Source of the DNA: Quercus robur
Lineage: Eukaryota; Streptophyta; Magnoliopsida; Fagales; Fagaceae
DNA: 64,000 nucleotides
Direction: 5' to 3'
NCBI RefSeq assembly: GCF_932294415.1
Contig: NC_065538.1
Location: 42,623,843 to 42,687,842 of the forward strand
Translations under genes and position numbers: made by a program
Notes under the pieces: model-generated
Seen by the model: only the letters and a program-made list of their open reading frames with translations
The model's database searches: none
What the model was told of the DNA's origin: nothing
In this document: positions 54,557 through 64,000 of the stretch, in pieces
How positions within the stretch are numbered: the stretch's first letter is position 1
Layout: every line of letters begins with the position of its first letter

Positions 54557-56470
54557 GTCGTGACCAATTTCAGCCATTCTTAGAAGCTTCCTCAAGCTTC
54601 AAAGACCAAACAACTGCATAATTTTTAGGCATTCTTTGCCTTTTATGCACATAAAAAGGCCCATTGGATCTCTAATATGTTTACCCTTTTTGTTGTCTTC
54701 TTGGTTTACTTTGGATGGTATAGGGTATAATTTGGTTCATCATGGAAAACAAGGATTGGTGAGAATTTTGTGATGTGGGTATTCATTGTGAGTGGGAATA
54801 GCGGCAATGGCCTTTCTTCTTTTTATGTTATAGAGAATTTCTGGGTTGGGTTAGGTTGTTTTGAACTGTATAAGTTGATTAAAGTTGATACTAAGATATA
54901 TGTTTGAGCTTTTGTTTTGTTGCTCTACTTTTTTGCTCTTTTTGTGTATATATATAAATCAATTAAATCCCTTAAAGAATGGCTTTGCTTTGTAGTTAAT
55001 TAGGGTTTGTAAGAAAAGAGGTCAAAAAGAGGATATATAGTCGAAGATGAAGCAGAATGCATGGATGGGGTAGCGTATAAAGGTCGATGGACAAGATGGT
55101 TCTTTTTCTTGTGCCTGTGGAATGGGCTGACTGGCTATTCAAACGCCAAAGCCTTTCTTCACTTTAAAAGTTCCAAATGCTTTTTCTTCCATCACTTTAC
55201 AGTTTCAGATGCTTTATTAATCGTTTATATTTCTTTATTTCTTTTTGTCATAATGATAATAGATGCTTAATCCCTTCACTCATGCTCTTTTTGTCATAAT
55301 GATAATAGTAATCCTTCACTCATGCTTTTTCATACATCATGGTGAATTGCTAGCGAGGATCATGTGACAATATATTCGTATTTGCTCTGTTGCGGTTGAC
55401 GCATGTACAAAATCAAATGGCTAAAAATAGAGTAATAGTAATAGTGGCGTGCATGGAGTATTTCTTCTGATTACCATAAGAACACGTAAAAAGTAAAGTC
55501 AAAAAAGTGACCTCAATGGTTTTGGTTGAGGAAGCAGGCACACCTGAGGCACTATTGTGGATTACTGAACCCTCTCTATTGAACCAAACAAAGAAATTAG
55601 TTACTATGTTGTATATAGTTAGACCTTCTCCGAGGCGGTTTAATTACATACAATTTTCTTAACCCAAGAAAGAAAACGAAACAGGCTTTGGTTTAATTAT
55701 ATCATATAGAAACAGGCTTTGGTTTAATTATATCATATAAATAACTAGATATGGTGGATGTTTTGGTTTCCGAGTAAAAAGCATATCTTTGGTCTGCCAT
55801 AGTGAGATCTCTGTCCTGAGAAATAATAGCAGTGAGACCGCTTCTGGATATTCCCGTCACTTATTTGCCGTACATCAAACAAAACTGAGTATAAACATGC
55901 ATAAGGGTATAAATTAATCATCAATTTGAAGAAATATTTTATGAAAAATTGAAAAATTAATATTTTATAAAAATTTGAAAAAACGGATAGAAAGTTAAGT
56001 GGTCACAAAGTTTAAACAACAATTTTCACATTTTAAACAACATTACATACATTTCTACATATTTTTATAAAATGATTTAGTAATGTATGCTTTAAGGGTA
56101 TACGTCTGTTAGTAAAACTCATATCCATACACACGCTAAAAAAAAATTACATCACCATTAACCTTTAATAAGCTTTGTAGTCCCCAATTCATAAAAAAAA
56201 ATAGTAAATTTCATTAATATACTATCAAATTTAGGTTAATGCCAACTAAATTCAAGATTGTTTAAAACCAATCAATTTGATCTCTAAAACCAATTTAATC
56301 CCCAAACACTATTGAGAAAAAAGACTAAGTGGCCTAACAGTGTTTAGGGACTAATTTGTCTTTAGAGATAAAATGAGTTAGTTTTGAAAGTCTTGGACCT
56401 GACCGGCAAATAGCCCAAACATTAGGATATGGTAATAGAATTTACCCAAAATACTTATAGCTCATACAAG
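54557..56470. other. 3' flank of the Dof gene and intergenic DNA
   Basis: The first about 400 bp are T-rich and probably hold the Dof 3' UTR. Two short tandem duplications occur: 46-bp period at 55241-55326 (ctttttgtcataatgataat) and 31-bp period at 55679-55740 (aaacaggctttggtttaatt). No further gene. Confidence 0.5.
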
Positions 56471-56790
56471 CGTTTTGTCCTAGTTACAATCTACCCCAAA
56501 AAACAAAGATAAAACCTAGGTCTACCTATCTAAAGACACTAAATTCGGAGGCTAGGTTACAGAATAAGAAGGTATTAGGCCCCATGAATAAAAAAAAAAA
56601 AAAAATACAAACTTGATAAATTGAGTATTACATGGCTTTGGGTCCTAGTTACAAACTACCAAAGATACATGGCGTTTTGTCCTAGTTACAATCGACCCCC
56701 AAAAAATAAAGATAAAGCCTAGGTCTACCTATCCAAAGACACTAAATTCGGAGGCAAGGTTACAGAATGGGAAGGTGTTAGGCCCCCATT
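56471..56790. repeat. Direct repeat pair, 202-bp offset
   Basis: The blocks 56471-56593 and 56673-56790 share 'cgttttgtcctagttacaat', 'cctaggtctacctatc' and 'aaagacactaaattcggagg' with few differences. Confidence 0.8.
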
Positions 56791-56929
56791 TCGCCTAAAC
56801 AAAGTCTGGTCTTCTAGACTCTCATGACCAATGTACCATTTATTCTTGATATGGATGATATGTTGCATACATGACAAACTTAACCAAACTAAGTCACATA
56901 AATCTATTTATGAATGTGTCCTCTTCTTT

Positions 56930-57182
56930 TAAGAAAAATTTAGATCTGTTTTTGTGAATAAAAAAAAAATGATTTATAAAAAATTCAGATCTGTTTTAGT
57001 ATAGGTCAAAAAAATTAGTTTTGGTGAAGAAAAATTAGATCCGTTTTTTATCAAGTAAAGCAAGGTCTTTTTGCTTTAAAAATATTAGATCTGTTTTGGA
57101 ACAAAGTAAAAAAATTGATTTTTGATTTGTATGTAAAAAAAAAAAATCAGATCTGTTTTATAAGAAAATCTAGATTTGTATA
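56930..57182. repeat. Diverged AGATCTGTTTT repeats, left part
   Basis: '(c/t)agatc(t/c)gtttt' recurs about every 40-60 bp (56943, 56987, 57048, 57088, 57149). The tract continues beyond the LTR retrotransposon at 60953-61335. Confidence 0.65.
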
Positions 57183-57854
57183 TGTAAGGACACGATTCGT
57201 AACGAACCGTAATAGTGTTGGGTTCGCATGTAAAAAGGCCCAAACAATATGATTTGTAGAGCGTGGGTTTGAAAGGTTAGGCCTCAGTCACCAGACAGCG
57301 GGTTTCTCGTGGTATTCATACATAGTTAAGTCGTTTTCGCCTTAGGAGTCTTTCTCCTGGAGGCGAGCTGGGAGGCTCTGGTTTTTGGCCATTTTTTCCA
57401 GCCCCTGCTATGAATTGCTTACTTTTCCTTTTATACTAGCCTGTGTTTTTTATCCTTCGTCCACGTGTAGGATTGACATTCCAAGACTGATACTTGTCCC
57501 ATCAGCCCATATCTAGAGTGGTTGGGGGTGGTTGTAAAAGCTGGAAAGTATGGCTCTGTCAGGTGCAGAGTATTGAATGGCAGTAAGGGCAGCTTCCCCT
57601 GATCGTTTACACTTTCCAGCATACCCTTTTCTATTGGCACTGATATTTTAGATTTTTTTCTAAGTTTTTTCTATACCATTTTTGCCCTTTCTTTTTGTGA
57701 GATCTTGGACATGCCGAGGACTGAATCGTCCTCGGCTGTGTCCCAAGGCTATTTCGTACTTGTATTGCCGAGCCTGAGCCATCACCTTCCTCGGCTTGGG
57801 CCTTTGGACCCCAACGAATAAATGGGCCTGGCCCACGAATTATTGGGCCCCACA
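57183..57854 (-). repeat. LTR (downstream, 3' copy of the minus-strand element)
   Basis: Minus strand: TGTGGGGCCC...CCTTACA. It differs from the other LTR at a few positions per 100 bp by eye (for example cacgattcg/catgattcg). No identity was computed. Confidence 0.9.
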
Positions 57855-59654
57855 ATAGCCCCTCAAAACCCTGCTGTCCAACCTCTTGGTTGGAGAGGAG
57901 GGTTTTGGTAATACCAAGCCTTTATTATAGCTCGTTTTACTCAGCCCTTTATTAATGTTGGCGTCTCTTCATCTACCCAGGAAATGTACCGGTCTACGAG
58001 ACATTCCTCTGAATTCATTCACAACGCGTTCATGCCGTTTGGCTATCCAAAACGTGCCTTTAATAGTTTCCTTTTACGAGACCATTCAAATTCAATGGTT
58101 ATTGATGGTGTGGGGGAGTGGAGCAGGCATATTCTCGTTTACAGATTTTCTTGGAGATCTGAACATATTAAATACCTTCCGTTTCGCCCCTCATATAAAA
58201 AGAAAAAGTAAGAGGTTATTCCCTCCTGTACATGAACCCTTTTAATCCCCCTAAAATCTGAAACCCTTAGACTCCTCCAGAGTCTACTTTTACCCGCCGT
58301 TTATACTTTAATTTGTAATTCGTTCAAAATAGGAGCAAGTAATGAAGGAGCCATTCCCTTCTCAGAAATTCCATGTTCTTATGAAGCTAAAGAGGGCTCG
58401 GTCGGGGCAGGGATGACAGAGACTCAAGATACTTCTCACCCTCCTTTCAGCCAAAATCTGAAGCAGGGGCTCGTCGCGTCAGGCTTTTGGCGCGACTGAG
58501 CTGGGGTCACCCATTATCAGTACCAGCCGCTCTCTTACGAGCATAGCTAACATGGCACCAACGTGTTAGGAGTCAAGACTGATGCAGGGACAAAGCGTCC
58601 CTGCTTCTTCCTTTCTTCCTCCGCTGATGCCTCCTTTTGCCTCTCTTTCTTCTTCTTTCCACCGCCAGATCCATCCTGGCGCTTTTCCTTCTTCCTCTTC
58701 TTCTCCTCCTTCTTTCTCTTCTTCTCCTCCTTCTTTCTCTTCTTCTGAAGAAAGTCCTCCTCTCAATATGGGCGCTACTGGGGCAGAGTTTGGAAGGATT
58801 TCGGAGACGAGTTTAAGAAGACATTTGACCGTTTATTTGTTATATTGTTGCTGTTTTCCTTTTATTATTTTTGTAATCCACTTTCTGTATAGGCTTATTT
58901 AAGCCCTTCTTTGTACGTTGTAATATCTCTTTATATTAATAAAAGTTGTTATTGCTTTATTTCACACATTCTATCTCTTTATTTCTGAAATGGTTACGCC
59001 GTGAATAGACATACTATCTTGTGAATTCTTCTTATTTTTACACTTTGACCGATGTCTAAGACTGAAATCCTAGTTAATAAAAAGATCTTACTCTGTGTTT
59101 ATAGACACTATCCGACTTAATACTACTGAATCGAATTAGTGATACTTAGGGCTGAAACCCCTATTAAGAAGAAAAAGAAAGGAACATTATGGTGAGCTTA
59201 TTGAGGCAGACTGGCACAATATCGCCGACCTTAAAGCACAATACTTAGGGCCGAAATCCCTTATCAAAGAAAAAGGCGCTATTATGAACTGACGAGTGCT
59301 GTTCGGCACAATAATACAGACTTGAACTAATGACACTTAGGGTCAAAATTCTTGCTAAGGAAAAGATATTATCACGACTTTAGTAGAATTGTTTGGCACA
59401 ACAATGCCGACCTGCGAAAACAACACTTACCCCAAAATAGCCGAGATGACAACTGAATGCTCGGTGCAGTGTAGGAAGTAATCATCCGAAGACATACAAC
59501 CCACAAAATGAACAGCCCCTCCAGGTTGCTGAGTAGTAGGGCGTTTCACCATCTTCTTAACAACTTTAATAGCTTTAACCTTTTATGGTATTTGAGCCAA
59601 GGATTGAGTAACTTAGAATTTTTATTAAGTAGCCGACCTTACGAAACTCAGTTT

Positions 59655-60054
59655 AGTTTTCTCATCTAAGTAGTTGGTTTCCCCATAGGTTTGAGTCCGA
59701 GGACCATACAATACCTTGGTTCTGTCCAAAACTTAGTTTTCTCATCTAAGTAGTTGGTTTCCCCATAGGTTTGAGTCCGAGGACCATACAATACCTTGGT
59801 TCTGTCCAAATCTCAGTTTTCTCATCTAAGTAGTTGGTTTCCCCATAGGTTTGAGTCCGAGGACCATACAATACCTTGGTTCTGTCCAAAACTCAGTTTT
59901 CTCATCTAAGTAGTTGGTTTCCCCATAGGTTTGAGTCCGAGGACCATACAATACCTTGGTTCTGCCTAAAACTCAGTTTCCTCATCTAAGTAGTTGGTTT
60001 CCCCATAGGTTTGAGTCCGAGGACCATACAATACCTTGGTTCTGTCCAAAACTC
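59655..60054. repeat. Five tandem copies of an 80-bp unit
   Basis: Unit starts are at 59655, 59735, 59815, 59895 and 59975, each exactly 80 bp. They begin agttttctcatctaag and contain 'ggtttccccataggtttgag' and 'ccgaggaccatacaatacc'. Copies differ by one to three bases. The array lies near the minus-strand 5' end of the interior, just after the primer-binding site region. Confidence 0.95.
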
Positions 60055-60259
60055 AGTTTTTGGCGTGGGACCTTGGCTTTAGGGGAATTAGCCCCTCGGC
60101 CGAGCCCCTAGAACCATCCATGCGATTGACGCTACCAAGCGTAGCCCCTAGTCAAGAATCATAGCCCCTAGCGGAACTTTACACTAGAACTCTATAACCA
60201 GCTGTTAGAAATGACAAGGGAATTCTCTCGACCTACCGCCTATGCCAACACACAAGCCT

Positions 60260-60279
60260 TTCCCACAGACGGCGCCAAT
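60260..60279 (-). other. Primer-binding site of the LTR retrotransposon
   Basis: On the minus strand this reads ATTGGCGCCGTCTGTGGGAA, directly after the LTR end. The TGGCGCC core matches the 3' end of tRNAs used as primers by many plant Ty3/gypsy elements; the exact tRNA is not determined. Confidence 0.75.
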
Positions 60280-60952
60280 TGTAAGGACATGATTCGTAAC
60301 GAACCGTAACAGTGTTAGGTTCGCACGTAAAAAGGCCCAAACAATATGATTTGTAGAGCGTGGGTTTGAAAGGCTAGGCCTCAGTCACCAGACGGCGGGT
60401 TTCTCGTGGTATTCATACATAGTTAAGTCGTTTTCACCTTAGGAGTCTTTCTCCTGGAGGCGGGCTGGGAGGCTTTGGTTTTTGGCCATTTTTCCCAGCC
60501 CCTGCTATGAATTGCTTACTTTTCCTTTTATACTAGCCTGTGTTTTTTATCCTTCGTCCACGTGTAGGATCGACATTCCAAGACTGATACTTGTCCCATC
60601 AGCCCATACCCAGAGTGGTTGGGGGTGGTTGTAAAAGCTGGAAAGTATGGCTCTGTTAGGTGCAGAGTATTGAATGGCAGTAAGGGCAGCTTTCCCTGGT
60701 CGTTTACACTTTCCAGCATACCCTTTTCTATTGGCACAGATATTTTAGATTTTTTTCCCAAGTTGTTTCTATACCATTTTTGCCCTTTCTTTTTGTGAGA
60801 TCTCGGACATGCCGAGGACTGAATCGTCCTCGGCTGTGTCCCAAGGCTATTTCGTACTTGTATTGCCGAGCCTGGGCCATCACCTTCCTCGGCTTGGGCC
60901 TTTGGACCCCAACGAATAAATGGGCCTGGCCCACGAATTATTGGGCCCCACA
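60280..60952 (-). repeat. LTR (upstream, 5' copy of the minus-strand element)
   Basis: Begins at 60952 on the minus strand with TGTGGGGCCC and ends at 60280 with CCTTACA, next to the primer-binding site. Confidence 0.9.
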
Positions 60953-61335
60953 GTATAAAACCTTTAAAAAAATCATATCTTTTTTGTGAATAAATAATAA
61001 TAATAAAAAAAAAATCTTTTTTGGAAGAGAACTACACTTATGAAGTAAACCTACGCTAGTTGCATCAAACAAAACAACACTACTCATGACTTTTTTTTTT
61101 TTTTTTTTTTTTTTTCAAAATCTGCTGTGTTTAAAAATTCAAATCTGTATCTAAGGAAGATACAAATCTGTTTTTATGTTAAAAAATTTAGATTTGCATT
61201 TAAGGAAGATACAAATCTGTTTTTGTATTAGAAAAAATGCAAATCTACATCTAAGGAAGATACAGATCTATTTTTGTATTAGAAAAAAAAATTCAGATCT
61301 ACCTCTAAGGAAGATATAGATTAGTTTTTTGATTT
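60953..61335. repeat. Diverged AGATCTGTTTTT repeats, right part
   Basis: About four copies of a roughly 60-bp unit containing 'ctaaggaagata(c/t)a(a/g)atct' and a T-rich tail occupy 61140-61325. This is the same tract as 56930-57182, split by the retrotransposon. Confidence 0.7.
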
Positions 61336-63304
61336 TGAAAATGTGATGACAAGCAGATTTTTGAAACTAAAAAAAAGATCGTAACAATAAGGATATCAAG
61401 AACATATTTCAACAAAAAAATATTAACCACACATGATGTGAACATTTAGAAATTAAAACTAAAAAACATTTACTCATACATTACCAAATTAAAAGAGACA
61501 GAAGAAGAAAAACATGGACATAGTCTTCTTATTGAGGGAATATTTTAGGATTCAAAGAAATTTGTTCAATAATCTTTGAAACCTAAAATACCTTGCTTAC
61601 AAAAAAGAAATTCTTAAGGTTAGAGCCTTCAGAACGTCTTTAACGGAAGAGTAAGAATAATAGAAAGGAAAGTCAGAAAGAGGGGAAATCTGAGAGCATA
61701 AAAAAGTGTGTTGAATTATGAGATGCAGCTTCTATTTATATAGGCTGGGAGGCTCGAAAAAGTAGATAAATTATCAGAATACGAACAGGGACGCGTCCTT
61801 ATCTCTAAGAATTCGAAAAAGGATGAGTTTTATCTTGATCCAAGTGCCCTCGGGCTGGGGCTCAAGTCGGCACTTGGAAAGTGCCAAGTGGCACTTTTGG
61901 GTGCCAAGCTCGCTTTTGAGTTCGAGTCCATTTTGGACTCCTTTTTTGAGATTTTTTGAACTGGGACTTGCACTTAGATGCATTTTTAATCCACATTCTA
62001 AAAAATTAAACTCTTTTTCTGATAATTCTGGTCTTTTCAACAATGATTATCTTGTAGATAAATACTCCAAAAAGTCTTGATTATCCTCAATTTTATAGTT
62101 ATCTGATTATCCTCTTTATTCCCATGCAAGCAAACCTATTTTTGACATTAACTAACAACCAATCACAAAATCATTTAATTAATTTTAATTTTTTAGCCAA
62201 TCAGAATTAATTTAAATTAATCATGTGTGGTTGATTTTACCTAAACATAATGCATGCTGACCGTGCAATCTTGATTATACAATATCTTTCAATCCGATGG
62301 TCCGATTTGGAAACCGAGCATACCGTCGTGATCGTTAGAACCTCAAGATCATTTTTATGATATGCAATGAACAAATTAATGCATGTAATTTAATAATGAA
62401 TTTCGAGTACACAAATGGTCATTCTAGTCATCTTCTTTGATTAAATTATGGGTGCAAAATCGAGTGTCTACATGTAGTTTAGCCATCAAGTGTGTTTCCG
62501 CCTCTTCATTTTTCTCCAACAGTTACCAATCGTTTCTTTTCTCTTCATTCTCTATATTTCCCTCATTTCTTCATTCTCTACATTTCCCTCATTTCTTCAC
62601 ATTCTCTAACTTTCTCTACAAAAGCCATTTGCCTCTCTCTCATTCCCTCACAATCTGACTCTTATTTGCTTCCTCAATCTCAACTCCTCTCTCAATCTTT
62701 CTCTTCTCCTTCAATGGCACCCAAGTCTAGGAAGGGTTCTTACGTCCTCTCCATCGATGTTTTCCATCTCACTTGGTAGAATGGAGCGGTAAGGCTAACA
62801 ACGGCTCCTCTCTTGACCTATAGATCATAACAACACCTTCTAGAGGGTGTAAGGGCTAGATCAGTAAGTTTTTCAAACTTTTCTCATTTTTTAAATTTTC
62901 ATTTGATCTTTCATTTAAATATGTTTTTAGGCATGTAAATGCTTGGGTCTTGCTTTGGGGTGGGTTTAAATGAAAACCTGACACTCTAGGAGGGGTAGAA
63001 ACATGTTTAGGTTGAGTTTTGGTTGAGAAAACTTGGAAAATATCACAGAACAACCTTCTATGTTCGTTCTTATGAGCGTAGATTGGACTTACATGTGCAA
63101 ACTTGTTTTTGCGTACGCAGCCTTGATTCATGCGTACGTAGGTTTGTTCTTGTGTGCGTGTATCTGTTCTTTAGTTTGTGTGTGTTGGATCCTCTCTGCA
63201 TACGCAGGGTCTTTCCTACATACACATGGCACTAGGTAGAAACCCTAATTTGGACATTTTAGTTCATTTTCATCTGTTTTTTCATCTATTTGCAATTTTA
63301 TCAT
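61336..63304. other. Intergenic DNA without a recognised gene
   Basis: Contains inverted 'gtgccaagtggcac' motifs (61880-61895), a pyrimidine-rich tract (62495-62715) and a stretch ending 'atcgagtgtctaca' near 62471 that resembles the 3' end of some plant LTRs. An ATG with 21 codons at 62714-62779 follows the pyrimidine tract, but its frame is short and without motifs. T/G-rich sequence with 'gcgtacgcag' repeats covers 63100-63220. Confidence 0.4.
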
Positions 63305-63767
63305 TGATGAACTAGAAATTTATGGTCGTCATTATACGCAAATCGTCATTCACCTAAAGAAGATGTTACGCATTTATTACGCATATTGATGACGAAACGT
63401 AACAAACAGAGCAACAGTTACATAATGAGCTGTGATCTCCAGATAAAGATTCTGTAACGCACTAGTCGTTGAGCATAAATGCAGCACATCATTGCCCATT
63501 AATGAGCCACATAACTATAAAAGTGAAGACAACAGAAGTTAAAGGTACATACAAATACTCTACGAAATCACTCTCTGCTCATTTTCTCTTTAGAATCTTT
63601 CTCCCTTATTGACTTAAGCATTGGAGGCGGTTTGGCTAACGCCACACCGGTGTGTTACTTTTCCACCCAGTTCATTTTCAGGTTTTCCATCTACAAAGAT
63701 AATCCTATTCACATCATCGTCCATCCGCTATGACAAGGAGCTTAAATGTTGATTTTTTGCATCATCA
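63305..63767 (+). mobile_element. Probable 5' LTR of a Ty3/gypsy-like element (start uncertain)
   Basis: The stretch ends ATCATCA immediately before a primer-binding-site-like sequence, and TGATGA occurs at 63305 (alternative start near 63387), giving TG...CA ends. A TATA motif (ctataaaag, 63514-63522) lies in the expected place for the U3/R border. The element runs out of the window, so the second LTR cannot be checked. Confidence 0.55.
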
Positions 63768-63790
63768 ATTTGGTGCCATTTGTGGGGATG
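63768..63790 (+). other. Primer-binding site (diverged)
   Basis: TTTGGTGCCATTTGTGGGGA resembles the TTGGCGCCGTCTGTGGGAA site of the element at 57183-60952, with C-to-T and G-to-A changes typical of methylated CpG decay. Confidence 0.55.
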
Positions 63791-63843
63791 CTAATCATTC
63801 AAGCTATCTTTCCTAGTGACAAAAGAGTTCCTTGGAGTGCGAG

Positions 63844-64000
63844 ATGGAAGCAGAGGCCACACCTCAGCCAGATGCTATGCAACAATGACAAATCCAAGCC
63901 CTCTTGGCCAATGTGGAAGAGCTGACTCGCCAGAATGAAGAACTACAAAAGACAATGGAATCCCAAAACCTAGAACGTCGGCGAATGGGTGAAAATCAAA
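63844..64000 (+). pseudogene. gag start of a Ty3/gypsy-like element, broken, partial
   Basis: ATG at 63844 opens 'MEAEATPQPDAMQQ', then TGA at 63886-63888, then the frame continues 'ALLANVEELTRQNEELQ' with coiled-coil heptad character, as at the N terminus of plant gypsy gag proteins. The stop is probably a decayed CGA. The window ends inside the gene. Confidence 0.6.

Larger units (their letters stand above)
57183..60952 (-). mobile_element. Non-coding LTR retrotransposon (LARD-like), complete
   Basis: Two LTRs (57183-57854, 672 bp; 60280-60952, 673 bp) enclose 2,425 bp, with a perfect 5-bp target duplication GTATA (57178-57182, 60953-60957). Orientation is minus: beside the right LTR the minus strand reads TTGGCGCCGTCTGTGGGAA, a primer-binding site of the TGGCGCCG type used by Ty3/gypsy elements. 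Beside the left LTR it reads a purine tract GAGGGGCTAT. No gag, protease, reverse transcriptase or integrase frame exists, so it depends on another element's proteins. Confidence 0.9.

Noticed and set aside
58563..58902. Frames in the CT/GAA-rich stretch (Ser/Phe- or Glu-rich)
   Set aside because: Simple-sequence composition inside a non-coding retrotransposon; frames on both strands mirror the repeat.
59655..60054. Five 80-bp repeats considered as a CRISPR or satellite array
   Set aside because: Contiguous tandem copies without spacers, located within an LTR retrotransposon interior.

Overview
This is nuclear plant DNA: AT-rich, full of transposons, with spliced genes using GT/AG introns. 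SINE and LTR families resemble repeats I associate with oaks and relatives, so a Fagaceae tree is my guess (inference, moderate to low confidence). Only one ordinary host gene is clear, a single-exon Dof zinc-finger transcription factor at 53609-54556 (+). Nearly everything else is mobile DNA, much of it nested, and many boundaries can be fixed from target-site duplications (TSDs).

Layout. 1-4540: AT-rich, with an LTR-like block (about 1731-2787). 4541-15965: a decayed CACTA (En/Spm) element with TNP2-type transposase, DUF4218 and DUF4216 remnants, broken by two LTR-type insertions (5270-6535, TSD TTAAT; 8848-11644, TSD ATAGG/ATGGG) and by a 5'-truncated LINE (14049-15206), which itself holds a 632-bp hAT element (14460-15091). 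15970-18293: TAA-flanked elements, the inner one (16109-17306) carrying a broken exon of 2-isopropylmalate synthase. 18967-37350: another TAA-flanked element whose interior was the target of the most striking feature in the window.

That feature is a complete 17,013-bp Mutator-like element (MULE) at 20041-37053, with 104-bp terminal inverted repeats and a perfect 9-bp TSD (TTGTATTCT). It carries an intact mudrA-type transposase (minus, 31966-34788; DDE, SWIM and CCHC motifs all present), a six-exon plant-mobile-domain (MAIN-like) gene (plus, 22153-26537; one late TGA), and captured pieces of host genes: a FORGETTER1/strawberry-notch-like exon, an unidentified exon, and three intact consecutive exons of mitochondrial alanine:glyoxylate aminotransferase 2. 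The aminotransferase block lies between two 116-bp inverted repeats. Just inside each terminus is an array of six 25-bp palindromes at an exact 35-bp period; their arms change together. This arrangement is the best candidate here for an undescribed system, possibly a transposase-binding platform.

37381-52040: MITEs, hAT elements, SINEs, a solo LTR (46286-47085), and a long-TIR element (47707-50436) with a captured gene fragment and a nested hAT element (48484-49951). 52460-54900: the Dof gene and its leader. 57183-60952: a non-coding LTR retrotransposon on the minus strand with perfect GTATA TSD and five 80-bp tandem repeats inside. 63305-64000: the start of a Ty3/gypsy-like element (LTR, primer-binding site, broken gag), cut by the window edge.
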